Positions 34,583 through 43,560 of a DNA stretch of 64,000 nucleotides are shown here, piece after piece. Source of the stretch: JAFGDI01 sp963667715 (GTDB taxonomy: Bacteria; Planctomycetota; Phycisphaerae; Sedimentisphaerales; SM23-30); the NCBI GenBank assembly GCA_963667715.1, contig OY763926.1, positions 992,001 through 1,056,000 of the forward strand, written 5' to 3'. The stretch's first letter is position 1. Every line of letters begins with the position of its first letter. The notes below the pieces were generated by a model that ran no database searches, was not told where the DNA came from, and worked only from the letters and a program-made list of their open reading frames with translations. Made by a program: the position numbers and the translations under genes.

Positions 34583-36190
34583 TTAGTTTTCTATTCCGCT
34601 GATCAACCACTCACTGGCAAGAATAGCCATATCACCGATGTCAATAGTGTTACTAAGGTCAATGTCACCGTTCAATCTTTCCGGGCAGATAGGGAGCATG
34701 TAATCTGGGGTGCCGTTGTTAGCGTTCCATTCTGGTCCAGGGAAATATACATCACAGTATTCAGGGACTCTTACCATAAGGTCGTCAACTAAGCCAGATA
34801 TAGTTCCGGCACTATTGCCGTAGCAGCGAATCTTAATAACTAAACCATAACGGTCATTGTCAGGGTCTTCAAAAGTCCATTCATGGCTGAGGCGTGACCA
34901 TTGGGTTGTTGATGTTGGGTAGCCAGTATCGCCTCCGGCAGAGCCAGCTAGAGCTTCAACCGAATCAATATAGTGAGCCCACATTCGGACATTACCTTCA
35001 CCTTTTCTAGCCATCAGGCTGGCTGCGATCTTGTCGCCAGCTGAAAGTCCATAGATCTTGCATACATAGAGTTCTACATTGTCAGGATAAGGTCCCATGA
35101 TACATTTGAGAGAGTGGCCATTTGTATCATTGGCACCTTCGCTGGCCACTTCCCATGTAGGGCGGTGATAGTTGTAGTAGCCAATACTATCATTATCATA
35201 ACCGCTTACAACCAGGGCCAGATTTGGGTCAGCAGTTATTTCTGAATTTTCCCAGCCGGTTCTTACTGTTTTATAGCTGGTATATTCCGGACATTTTTTG
35301 ATATTTTCCACGTCCTTTTCGCTGGCTGTGCCCCAAGCGGTGGCCAAAGCTGAGAAGTCGAAGATATTGCAAGTACAATCAAGTGAATTACTGCCGGAAT
35401 CAGATGCGATATCGGAGAGTGGACGATTGCCGCAAATTGTAGGTACAGGAGCTTCCTCCCCAGAAGTCAGGTCAGGGAAGTACAGTTTAACATCGTTTAT
35501 CCCATCGTTATCTGTGTCGCGAAATGGCAGACTGATAGTAAGATCGTCAGCATAGGCATATTGTGGAGCGGGCAGGCTGTTGTTATGTGCACAGTATAAT
35601 ACTATTACTCCACCGTCTCTTACCGGGTTTCCGGCAGAAAAAACAAAAGTTTCATTTAATGTTTGCCAAGTAGTCTCTTCACCATCATTATCATTGGTGT
35701 CGCCATAATCATACTGAGAGCAATATGATATGCCGCCGGCATAGTCCCATTGATAATTCCCGCCGTCATTGGTTATAAAGCCGTTATATGAAGATGGGTT
35801 GGGGCCTTGCGGGTCACCAAAATTTCTGCCTGCTTCAAAATTATAACCCATACGGAATAGGTCTTTAGCTAGAACTTTGGCTTCTACTGTTACCATATCG
35901 CCATCTTCGAGACCGTCAATGTAGGCCAAGGTGAATTTACTGTAGCTGTTGTTTGCTGTATTTGAGTCAACGATCATCAGGCATCTGTTGGCGGAGTCAC
36001 CCTCCACTGGTGAAATGGCCAGACCTGTAGATGATGCAGCGTCGAAAGGGTACATATTAAGATATGGTTCGCCGGATGGGTTCGGAAAATCGCCGATATG
36101 ATTGTCAAAGGTAAATATTCTAGCCTCTCTGTCGTCAGCCAGGCATGCAGATGTCAACAATAGCAGGGCGCAAGTAAAAAGTTTTTTCAT
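34583..36190 (-). CDS. Secreted protein with dockerin-type repeats
   Basis: A 535-residue exported protein: signal peptide KLFTCALLLLTSACLAD, then two similar ~170-residue beta-rich segments. The second has DPNLALVVSGYDNDSIGYY and ends in a WSRLSHEWTFEDPDNDRYGL region, with similar wording (TWQTLNETF) in the first, resembling carbohydrate-binding-module-like or discoidin-like sandwiches. Each segment is followed by a dockerin-like element: CTCNIFDFSALATAWG in the middle and GDIDLSNTIDIGDMAILAS at the end. The duplication is therefore segment + dockerin-like element, twice. Function is probably glycan binding; it has no visible catalytic motif. I cannot name the domain with certainty. Confidence 0.65.
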   Translation of the reverse strand: MKKLFTCALLLLTSACLADDREARIFTFDNHIGDFPNPSGEPYLNMYPFDAASSTGLAISPVEGDSANRCLMIVDSNTANNSYSKFTLAYIDGLEDGDMVTVEAKVLAKDLFRMGYNFEAGRNFGDPQGPNPSSYNGFITNDGGNYQWDYAGGISYCSQYDYGDTNDNDGEETTWQTLNETFVFSAGNPVRDGGVIVLYCAHNNSLPAPQYAYADDLTISLPFRDTDNDGINDVKLYFPDLTSGEEAPVPTICGNRPLSDIASDSGSNSLDCTCNIFDFSALATAWGTASEKDVENIKKCPEYTSYKTVRTGWENSEITADPNLALVVSGYDNDSIGYYNYHRPTWEVASEGANDTNGHSLKCIMGPYPDNVELYVCKIYGLSAGDKIAASLMARKGEGNVRMWAHYIDSVEALAGSAGGDTGYPTSTTQWSRLSHEWTFEDPDNDRYGLVIKIRCYGNSAGTISGLVDDLMVRVPEYCDVYFPGPEWNANNGTPDYMLPICPERLNGDIDLSNTIDIGDMAILASEWLISGIEN

Positions 36191-36331
36191 TTTTCAACTC
36201 CTGTAAAATCCAAGAAAAAATTGCATGTGTCCAGTTACATACTGGTATAAGGTTAGGTTAGTTAGTTTGTGTTAGTAAATTATTCAGAGAACAGTAAACC
36301 AAAGTTAGTTTTAAAGGTTAGATTAGTTCCA

Positions 36332-38383
36332 TTATTCCAGCCAGTTATGGGCCAGTATGCTGAAGTCGATCAGGTTTATTGTATTGTCTTCATTTAAGTC
36401 GCCATCTTCATATGTGGTATTGTCAGCGGTCCAGCTCTCCAGCATTATTCGCAGGTCATTAGTGTCGACGGTTTGACTCATATTAAGGTCGCCGTATGGG
36501 ACGACAGTATAGTTGTATTCTTTACTGAAGTAGCTGTTTAAGGCTGCTTCGCTATTACTCTTGATAATGAGTTTGATCTTTTGGGTACCAATTGAGCTGG
36601 TGTTAAGAGAGATATTGTGTGTGTCTGTATCACCTGCCTCAATAGTTCCAGTATCTAGTATGTTGACCGTCTGCTGCTCTTGTATGTATTCTCCAATAAA
36701 CACTGTTGATGGAGATGATGTGCTGTTTCCATTTGTTGCAAAGTAGCCGTGGTAGTGAGTTTCGTCAAAAGGCGGCATATAGGTTGTGTAGTGAATTGTC
36801 CAGTTGTTACCTTCTGGTGAGCTGGCACAGGAATAGTAGTTGTTTGCCTGTGTTATCCTCAGATGGCAGGGAAGAGATATGTCTGGGCAGTTATTGGTGT
36901 ATAATGCCGCAGAGTCAACCCTGCGGTATTTCCAGTTTAGAGTGTTATCCATCGCGACTTCCAGACAAACAAAAGCTGAATCAGAAGAAAGTGAGTTGCG
37001 GATCATTATCCCGCCGCTGGCATTTCCATTTCCTTCAATGCTGGATATGGTGCTTTCAATAGCTGAGTTTGAATCTGTTATTTTATTTATGAATGCGAAT
37101 GAGTCTGATGTAGAGCTAATTGACCCGGAACCGGCTAATCTGAAAGATTCCGGCTCCTGACAGTAGCCGGAAGATGCAGGAGTGATTGGTGAATTTCCTA
37201 TTTGTGTCATTTGCCAGGGGGCAGGTAGCTCGTCATAGATGCTGCTCGTTGCAATTTTACTTGAAATAGCATAGTCCAGCTCATCAGCTCCATTGCTTAC
37301 CTGGCAGGTGGCAGTGTTTCTTATGTTAATTGAAACATTCAGATCCTTCCCTATAGGCACGTATAAGTTATCAGAAGGCAACTCTGTAGCGGCAACCTCC
37401 ATCACAGCTGGCAGCTGATAATCAACAATTACCGGCAAATGGTCAGAAGAGTTTTCTAATGCGTTTAGTACGGTTGTGTTTTTCTGGGATGTTGTAGTGC
37501 CCGGCCAGTATCCACTGGATATATTACTATTGGTGTTGTGTGTGCCATTATTTCCGAAGGTGTGATATGAATTGCGTATCATAGCGACACCTTCGCTGTT
37601 GACCATTTCTTCAGTGAGCAGTTGAAAGTCGAATCGGTCATCCACACCGCCGCCACTAAAGCCATTACGATTGTCTGTTATTGGACATTGAGTGTGGAAC
37701 TGTTTTGCAGCACTATTGTCGTGCCAGAGCAGAGGTACACCATAACAGAAGTGTGTCAGAGGGTCGAAAGCCTGACCTTCTCCGGCGGCAAGGAAGTTAC
37801 GATAGCCATTTTCAGTATAGCCGCTATAGAAGTTCATGTCGCCGGTATATATTATTGGCACTCTTCCCAGCGAGTCGGAATTAGTGCGAATATTGGCTGC
37901 TTCTATTCCACGTTCATAGTTGTAGTCTTGGCTGGCTTTCAGGTGGCAGTTGTAAGCATAAAAAGCCGCATCTGAGCTATAGCCGATTGGTTGGAATTTA
38001 TATCTTATGGCAGCCCGAGGGGTATTGTTAATCGCGGTAGTGCCTAGAAGTTGTACTGTGTTAGTGTTATATACTACAGCTGGTAAACCGCCAGCATTAT
38101 TAGAGCTGGCATAGTATACAGAAGAATAAGGGCTACCGTCAACGATGGAGTTAAGGATGTTTTTAACCGAGGTCGTAGAGGTTGATGTTTGTTCTTGCAG
38201 AAATAGAATATCGATATCTCTGGTAATGCCGTTATAGTTTTCCTGACAGATAGCTTCCAATACAGTGTTGAGATATGGCGAGCGTATGTTACCATTGCAG
38301 ATATTATAATTTACGATACGTAGTTCTGCTGCTGCTGTAGAGGCAAGTAAGGCCAGAGCTGCTGAAATTGATTTATTATTCAT
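36332..38383 (-). CDS. Secreted endonuclease/exonuclease/phosphatase (EEP) domain protein with dockerin
   Basis: A 683-residue exported protein. After a short signal (ISAALALLASTAAA) comes an EEP-fold domain: LRIVNYNICNGN at the start, LFLQEQ (metal Glu), YTGDMNFYSG (catalytic Asp-x-Asn) and SSDHLPVIVDY at its end (catalytic His). Then about 250 residues of beta-rich domain, and a C-terminal pair of dockerin-type repeats: GDLNMSQTVDTNDLRIML and GDLNEDNTINLIDFSILAH. EEP enzymes cleave phosphodiester bonds in DNA, RNA or lipids; a secreted member most likely degrades extracellular nucleic acid or phospholipid. It lies next to another dockerin-type protein. Confidence 0.8.
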   Translation of the reverse strand: MNNKSISAALALLASTAAAELRIVNYNICNGNIRSPYLNTVLEAICQENYNGITRDIDILFLQEQTSTSTTSVKNILNSIVDGSPYSSVYYASSNNAGGLPAVVYNTNTVQLLGTTAINNTPRAAIRYKFQPIGYSSDAAFYAYNCHLKASQDYNYERGIEAANIRTNSDSLGRVPIIYTGDMNFYSGYTENGYRNFLAAGEGQAFDPLTHFCYGVPLLWHDNSAAKQFHTQCPITDNRNGFSGGGVDDRFDFQLLTEEMVNSEGVAMIRNSYHTFGNNGTHNTNSNISSGYWPGTTTSQKNTTVLNALENSSDHLPVIVDYQLPAVMEVAATELPSDNLYVPIGKDLNVSINIRNTATCQVSNGADELDYAISSKIATSSIYDELPAPWQMTQIGNSPITPASSGYCQEPESFRLAGSGSISSTSDSFAFINKITDSNSAIESTISSIEGNGNASGGIMIRNSLSSDSAFVCLEVAMDNTLNWKYRRVDSAALYTNNCPDISLPCHLRITQANNYYSCASSPEGNNWTIHYTTYMPPFDETHYHGYFATNGNSTSSPSTVFIGEYIQEQQTVNILDTGTIEAGDTDTHNISLNTSSIGTQKIKLIIKSNSEAALNSYFSKEYNYTVVPYGDLNMSQTVDTNDLRIMLESWTADNTTYEDGDLNEDNTINLIDFSILAHNWLE

Positions 38384-38472
38384 GTTAAATGCTTTATTTG
38401 TCTTGTGGTTTTATGGTTGCCTGAAAAAGCTATGTGGTCTCCAGCTATTATGGAGATAATATGCAGGTAGTG

Positions 38473-39483
38473 TTATTTGATGATCTGTCCACGGTAATCT
38501 TTAGGGTCAAAAGTAGCGGCAGGGTTATTGATCACAGAGCCTTTAGGCCAGTACTGCGAGATATTAAGCGATTCGCTGGCAGTAAGAGAGGCTACATGTC
38601 CATCAAAAAACACGGCATTTAACTTTGAATTATGTCTGTAAGCGTATTTTTCAGTACCCTTGGTGATAGTTGGCTGAACATCAATATTTATACCATACAG
38701 GACTTTGTATTGAGCTGGTTTTTCATCGAATTTGAACGGGTCTCCGCTGAACTGGTTGGCAGGGCCATAGCACATGAAATTTCCACCTTGTATTTGCTTG
38801 GCAAACTTATTGTAGGAAAAGGAAAAGGTTCCATTGTTGTTGTCGACGTATCTGCTGCCGTCGAGTGCGAATATTTTTTGGTTAGGCTTGCCGACTCTAC
38901 CATATACAGGTCTATATCCACCAGGTAGTCTGACCTGTGATATCATATTGCTATTGCTAATCTCGTCAGCGGCAGCTTCACCAGTTCTTTTTAAGTGGAA
39001 ACCAAGAGTAGCGCAATAGCTGCCGGTGAGGAACAGGTCACTACTGTCTGATTCAGAATCACCATATACGTAATCATAGTCAATATTGTTTTCCGGGCAC
39101 CTGAATTCATTTTCAAATAGCTGTCTGGTTCTTTCCAGGCGTTCTTTAGGGAGCCCTAGTGATTTGCCAAACATTGGAGACATCCAGTCCATGTTCTGGG
39201 TAGGGTAACTGCTGCCGTAATCTTCTCCATTGTCAAATGAATTGTCATTGAGTTTTTTGCCGCTGGTATTTGGTCCCGGAAGTACCTCTCTTGAATCCAT
39301 TATATATTGCTGAAGCGTAGTTCCGATACTTTTCATGTTAGCCATGCATACAACTGCACGAGCATGCTGTCTGGCTTTGCTAAGAGAAGGCATAAGAATT
39401 GAGATTAATAAAGCAATAATCGTTATAACAACAAGTAGTTCAATTAATGTAAATGCGGATTTGTTTGTACTAGATAATTTCAT
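38473..39483 (-). CDS. Prepilin-type (H-X9-DG) pseudopilin-like protein
   Basis: About 336 residues from the ATG at 39483. An upstream in-frame extension would put 30 hydrophilic residues before the type III signal, so the downstream Met is preferred. The N-terminus is a prepilin signal: KSAFTLIELLVVITIIALLI, with F/TLIEL at the cleavage site. The C-terminus has the HNSKLNAVFFDGH element (H-X9-DG), typical of planctomycete pseudopilin-like proteins, which are numerous and usually of unknown role. It is probably assembled or anchored by a type II-like system; the GspF-like protein at 25366 is a possible partner. A related gene lies at 54992. Confidence 0.85.
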   Translation of the reverse strand: MKLSSTNKSAFTLIELLVVITIIALLISILMPSLSKARQHARAVVCMANMKSIGTTLQQYIMDSREVLPGPNTSGKKLNDNSFDNGEDYGSSYPTQNMDWMSPMFGKSLGLPKERLERTRQLFENEFRCPENNIDYDYVYGDSESDSSDLFLTGSYCATLGFHLKRTGEAAADEISNSNMISQVRLPGGYRPVYGRVGKPNQKIFALDGSRYVDNNNGTFSFSYNKFAKQIQGGNFMCYGPANQFSGDPFKFDEKPAQYKVLYGINIDVQPTITKGTEKYAYRHNSKLNAVFFDGHVASLTASESLNISQYWPKGSVINNPAATFDPKDYRGQIIK

Positions 39484-39597
39484 TATGCTGCACCATTCTT
39501 TATCTGGCCATCTGCAATGATAGTATAGATGGACTGTTGTTGGGGAGGGAAGAGTCTGTAGTATGTTGTGCATACTTACAGGTTGTTGAAGATAGCT

Positions 39598-39626
39598 GGT
39601 GATGCCCGATTAGGCAGGCATCACCA
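39598..39626. other. GC-rich hairpin between pseudopilin and PEP-CTERM genes
   Basis: GGTGATGCC pairs with GGCATCACC around a 10-base loop. It lies just past the minus-strand PEP-CTERM gene but lacks a T run, so it is a weak terminator or an RNA-stability hairpin. Confidence 0.5.
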
Positions 39627-39664
39627 TTACTGTTGTTTATAAAAAGTATTTTAGCGTGAAATGT

Positions 39665-40288
39665 TTAGGCAAATCTTCTACGGTATAGTGCCAGAGCGCC
39701 AGCAGCAACCAGAGAGATAGAAGCAGGTTCTGGAACGGCAGGGGTGTGAATTGTAGCACTGTCTGGAGCTGATATTGTAATGTCATCAACCCAGATAGTA
39801 TCGCCAAGGTTGGTGTAGGTACGACCTTCAATTACAAGTCCGTCGTTGGTGCCGCCCATGGAGTCGAAAGTGAAAGTGGCTTCGAGGTATGTCCAGCCGG
39901 TATCTGTGTAATCGTTGTTCTGTGAAAGACCTGTTGTCCCGCCGTAAGCTGTTATGTCGGAAGCGTCTTTGGTGTAGTGGCCCCAGATACGTCCTTTAGG
40001 ATATTCGCTTGCTGCGTTTGTATCGTAAGCCCAGAAACCAGCAGTGACAACATCGCCATCTTTCAGGCCGGTTATCCATCCCAGATATGCCTGTGGGGTT
40101 CCAACGCCACCATCGACAAGCTTAAGAGAATAGTTGCCGCTGTGTACATATTCTGTGTCAATAGTTGCTGTGATTGGATTGTAGTTACCCAGGATAGTGC
40201 CACCATCTTCCCAACCATATGTTACAAGACCTGCATTAGCAGCAGCGGTTACGGCCATGATCATTAACATAGTGAAAAACTTTTTCAT
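39665..40288 (-). CDS. PEP-CTERM protein with a single carbohydrate-binding-like domain
   Basis: About 207 residues from ATG 40288, chosen because GAGGAGAAG lies 6 bases before it on the minus strand; the upstream frame (MHCALKRNKLH) has no signal peptide. It has a signal peptide (KKFFTMLMIMAVTAAANA), a beta-sandwich body (SGNYSLKLVDGGVG ... YLGWITGLKDGDVV, a phrase also seen in spirit in the dockerin-type protein at 34583) and a C-terminal sorting tail: VPEPASISLVAAGALALYRRRFA split as VPEP, hydrophobic, RRR. Likely a small surface glycan-binding protein. Exosortase is elsewhere. Confidence 0.82.
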   Translation of the reverse strand: MKKFFTMLMIMAVTAAANAGLVTYGWEDGGTILGNYNPITATIDTEYVHSGNYSLKLVDGGVGTPQAYLGWITGLKDGDVVTAGFWAYDTNAASEYPKGRIWGHYTKDASDITAYGGTTGLSQNNDYTDTGWTYLEATFTFDSMGGTNDGLVIEGRTYTNLGDTIWVDDITISAPDSATIHTPAVPEPASISLVAAGALALYRRRFA

Positions 40289-40442
40289 TTGTACTTCTCC
40301 TCTATTATGAAGTTTATTTCGTTTAAGTGCACAATGCACTTGTATCAGCGTTAGAGGATAATATAAAACAGTACTGTTTATTTTGTGTTCGTTGTATATG
40401 ATTAATAAATTATTTTGATATTAGACTGTTGTTCAGAGTTGT

Positions 40443-41327
40443 CTAGCGGCTATGAGTGTGCCATTGTGGTATTGAAACATGCTCTGAGCTATTCCATGCA
40501 TGGATGTATAACCCAGCCAGAAAAGCAGAACTTCTTTGGTGTAGTTTTATTGCGAAATTTAATACTTCATTATCTTCAATATTCTTATTTCTGAGTTCAG
40601 GTATTTTATCGTAGAGGTCATAGCTTTGCTGTACCAGTGAGTTGGTTTCTTTTATAAACCTAAAGGTGTTTGGTAAAATTGGACTTGTAATTGTTATTGG
40701 CTGAATTTTATCAGTTGCCTGAAGGTTGTGGGCAGGTATTTTTTCGATAAGAGCATCAAGTTTTAAATGTATTCCCTTCATTTTCTTAGATGATGATTTT
40801 TCCTGTATTATGCCGTCGTAGTGTTTGGTGGCATGAAGGGGCATACCGGCATCGCCAGCATAGTGAGCGAGCACTCCGGCATATACCAGGCATTTATTTT
40901 GAATAAATTTATTATTTGGCCATTTGCGGTATTCTGCAAAAGCTATAGTGAGTTTTTGGGTATACTCTGTCAGAGCCCAGGGAAGTGTGCCAACTTTTCC
41001 GGGTTGCAGGTCATGTTTAAAACACCATAGTGCAAAGGCATATCTGTCTGAAGGCAGTTCGTTATCAGTGAAAAACTCCAGGTCGAAGAAGTGTTCTGAG
41101 TATTCTGCTGTTTTCAGGGATGAATCAGGTAATTTCTCTTTGAAAATATCAGGGTCGACGCTGCAGTGTATTGCCTGACCAATATTGTCAGTAAAAAAAG
41201 CAGGTAGTATGTTTTTGCCGATTTTTCCTGCGGTATTGGTTATCAGTTCATGACCGGCATTATGCCATGCACATGAAAATAGAAGAAGTGATAATAGGAT
41301 GGTTAGAGAAGTTAATTTCTTGAGCAT
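40443..41327 (-). CDS. Secreted S1/P1-type nuclease or phospholipase C-like protein
   Basis: A 294-residue exported protein. The hydrophobic N-terminus ends in CAWHNAGHELI; the Trp-His pair right after the signal matches the N-terminal zinc ligands of S1/P1 nucleases and zinc phospholipase C. Further ligand-like segments are AHYAGDAGMPLHATKH (HxxxD...H) and GIHLKLD. The fold and spacing fit the family (~260-290 residues). A lipobox-like LFSC precedes the Trp, so lipid anchoring is an alternative. It probably cleaves single-stranded nucleic acid or phospholipid outside the cytoplasm. It lies near the EEP-domain nuclease and a PstS-like receptor pair. Confidence 0.72.
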   Translation of the reverse strand: MLKKLTSLTILLSLLLFSCAWHNAGHELITNTAGKIGKNILPAFFTDNIGQAIHCSVDPDIFKEKLPDSSLKTAEYSEHFFDLEFFTDNELPSDRYAFALWCFKHDLQPGKVGTLPWALTEYTQKLTIAFAEYRKWPNNKFIQNKCLVYAGVLAHYAGDAGMPLHATKHYDGIIQEKSSSKKMKGIHLKLDALIEKIPAHNLQATDKIQPITITSPILPNTFRFIKETNSLVQQSYDLYDKIPELRNKNIEDNEVLNFAIKLHQRSSAFLAGLYIHAWNSSEHVSIPQWHTHSR

Positions 41328-41528
41328 TTTTTTCTCCTGAAGAGTTTATATTTAGCCTAAGTTATGAAAATATCTTCTAGTAGTTAGTTTGGGATTAGGC
41401 TGGTGTTATTTTTGTGCAAACGTGAATATTTGCCTGAGTTGCTTTTATAGGAAGTGGCATCATATAATCATCAGTGCAGTAATGTATGAATTATAATTGA
41501 TGACATATATGTTATATAAGAGGTAATT

Positions 41529-42116
41529 ATGAGTATTGAAAATACAAGGAAGCCGGATTATCCGGTAAGCGATATATTTATTTCCCGGCAGTCTACCAGA
41601 TTGTTTAGTTCTGAGGAAGTAGGTCCGGATAAGTTGAATATACTATTCGAGGCATCTCGTTGGTCGCCGTCATGTTATAATGACCAGCCTTGGATGTATG
41701 TATATGCGGATAAGGAAGAGGATCTTGCTGTTTTGAGAGATTTGTTGGTCAGTCAGAATCGCCAGTGGGCTGACCATGCTCCAGTTTTGGCTATCTTATT
41801 TGCTCGTAAGCATTTTGTTTTTAATAGTAAAGAGAATGCTTGGGCGGAATTTGATGCAGGAGCAGCCTGGATGTCGTTGGCATTGCAGGCTCATGACATC
41901 GGACTAAGTGCGCATGCCATGGCTGGTTTTGATAAGTCGAAAGCGTGTGAAGCTCTTGGCGTGCCGGAGGATGAGTATATTCCGGTTGTAGCTATAGCGA
42001 TAGGGTATAGGGACGCTAGCGAGTTATTGGACGAAGCTGGTGTGGCAAAGGAAGACCCGACAGAGAGAAGAGCTGTGGAAACTTTTGTTTATGCTGGTCG
42101 CTATGGCGTAAAGTAA
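41529..42116 (+). CDS. Nitroreductase-family FMN oxidoreductase
   Basis: A 195-residue protein of the usual size. It has the N-terminal FMN-binding segment SRQSTRLFSSEEV, WSPSCYNDQPWMYV, then AGAAWMSLALQAHDIGLSAHAM and EDEYIPVVAIAIGYRD, all in family order. These enzymes reduce nitro groups, quinones or other electron-poor compounds with NAD(P)H, or act in unusual redox reactions; the natural substrate is open. The spacing upstream fits AGAGG as ribosome-binding site. It stands alone. Confidence 0.9.
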   Translation: MSIENTRKPDYPVSDIFISRQSTRLFSSEEVGPDKLNILFEASRWSPSCYNDQPWMYVYADKEEDLAVLRDLLVSQNRQWADHAPVLAILFARKHFVFNSKENAWAEFDAGAAWMSLALQAHDIGLSAHAMAGFDKSKACEALGVPEDEYIPVVAIAIGYRDASELLDEAGVAKEDPTERRAVETFVYAGRYGVK

Positions 42117-42424
42117 GTTTGTTTATCGGTCTGTAAGTTATAATTTTCATAAAAAGTTGACATTGCTCTGTTGTGTATACATATTTTTATGGGATATTCG
42201 TATGCTTTGTTAAGGCAGGTATTGCTTATGTTATAGTCGTTTTGTAGCGTATATATAAGTATTCAGCTTTGTAGTGTATATGTGTAAATGCTTCACCAAT
42301 ATTGCGTTATGTGTGTTTTTGGTTATAGTCGTGATGTTTTTGGTCTTTGTGTTGATTTTTTAACTATATATTGTGACCAATTAGTGTGGAGTTGTGAGTT
42401 GAAATATAGGACTGGAATACTATA
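42117..42424. other. Intergenic region after the nitroreductase gene
   Basis: AT-rich. It holds a degenerate direct repeat of about 20 bases, TTTGTAGCGTATATATAAGT (42241-42260) and TTTGTAGTGTATATGTGTAA (42268-42287), offset by 27 bases. A TTGACA with CATATT 17 bases on (42157-42185) is a weak promoter. No gene is supported. Confidence 0.35.
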
Positions 42425-42491
42425 GTGTCTCATTTGTCCTATAATTGATACATAATTACACTTGTTCCAGTGCCTTTAAAGTAAGATAATA
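42425..42491 (+). promoter_or_regulatory. Conserved promoter block, copy 1 (upstream of the sigma/FecR operon)
   Basis: A -35 box TTGTTC (42462-42467) and -10 box GATAAT (42485-42490) are separated by 17 bases. Upstream is CTATAATTGATACAT (42439-42453). A second copy at 54624-54690 matches at 49 of 67 positions with no gap, including all promoter elements. Transcription from here would leave a leader of ~540 bases before the sigma gene at 43033; that leader is AT-rich with no supported gene. Confidence 0.6.
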
Positions 42492-43032
42492 ATGTATAGT
42501 TACAGTTAAAATAAAAGCTTGTAGCGGTGTTAAAACTGGAAGTGATATCTGGCATTATTTTTAGTTTTAATTGTATTAAAAGAATAGTGGTATACGTATT
42601 TAGCGTGAGATCATGTCTGGTTTACTCATGTCTGAATCGTAGATGTACAGTTATATCTTTGTTGTTTTTTTATAATGTTTATGTTCATAACAGAGTTCAT
42701 TTACCGTGTGTTCTTGTAATGTTGTATATTAAAATGCAATACGAGATGTTTTTTAAATAAAAACATTTTTTTTAGGGCACTATTTGGCAGTTAGGCTATT
42801 AAGTAATGGATCAGTGGACATAAGGTGACTTGTTTAAATATTTTCTGTAAAGGGAATATGTGGCTAGTCTGCTAAACAGGTGAGAATTACAGAGAACGCT
42901 GAAGTAAGGGTTTGAATAGAGATATCTGAAAGACTTATTCGAGTGCTATTTAAAGACCAAAATCTATATATTTTCTGTTATTCATTTTAAAAGATAATGT
43001 TTGTAAGTTATTAAGAAACAAGGTTGTAGAGA

Positions 43033-43560
43033 ATGGACGATTTATACAGCAGAGAAAATTTTATGCGTTTGTTTCGTGCAAACCAGAAAAGGATCTTTGC
43101 ATATATCCTTATGTTTATTCCAAATCGTTCAGATGCAGAAGACCTTCTGCAGGAGACAGCTACCTGGATGTGGGAGAATTTTGATAAATACACGCCAGGT
43201 ACCAGTTTTGGAGCATGGGGGGTAACTGTTGCCCGCTTCAAAGTATTAAATTTCAACCGAAATCTGAGGAATAAACGATTGAAATTTCGTGATGACATAG
43301 TAGAGCTGATCGAAGCGAAAGCTGATACAGCATTAGATTATATGGACCTAAAGAGGGACGCATTGGAGAAGTGCTTATCCAACATGCCAGAAAGAGACCG
43401 GATGTTAATCCATTTGAGATATGATAAGGGATTAACAGTAAGGAAGCTTGCATCATCGTTGGATCGTCCTATTCGCGGTTTATATAAGACCATAGCAAGG
43501 ATTCATAAGCTATTGAACAATTGTGTAAGACAATCATTATTGCTGGAGGGGGAAAATTGA
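43033..43560 (+). CDS. ECF-type RNA polymerase sigma factor 1
   Basis: A 175-residue sigma factor without region 3. Region 2 covers YILMFIPNRSDAEDLLQETATWMW (DAEDLLQ core) up to ARFKVLNFNR, and region 4 CLSNMPERDRMLIHLRYDKGL with the helix-turn-helix RPIRGLYKTIARIHKLL. This is the length and form of the planctomycete/verrucomicrobial sigma-E-like group. The FecR-like gene overlaps its stop codon, a strong sign that it is the partner anti-sigma factor. The target promoters probably include the surface protein and enzymes downstream, but no ECF promoter was identified by eye. A long leader and the conserved promoter lie upstream. Confidence 0.88.
   Translation: MDDLYSRENFMRLFRANQKRIFAYILMFIPNRSDAEDLLQETATWMWENFDKYTPGTSFGAWGVTVARFKVLNFNRNLRNKRLKFRDDIVELIEAKADTALDYMDLKRDALEKCLSNMPERDRMLIHLRYDKGLTVRKLASSLDRPIRGLYKTIARIHKLLNNCVRQSLLLEGEN

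Noticed and set aside
42527..42760. 77-residue open frame in the long gap before sigma factor 1
   Set aside because: Starts with TTG, has no Shine-Dalgarno, and the AT-rich sequence gives a random Phe/Val/Tyr/Cys-rich product. It would lie in the leader of the sigma operon.
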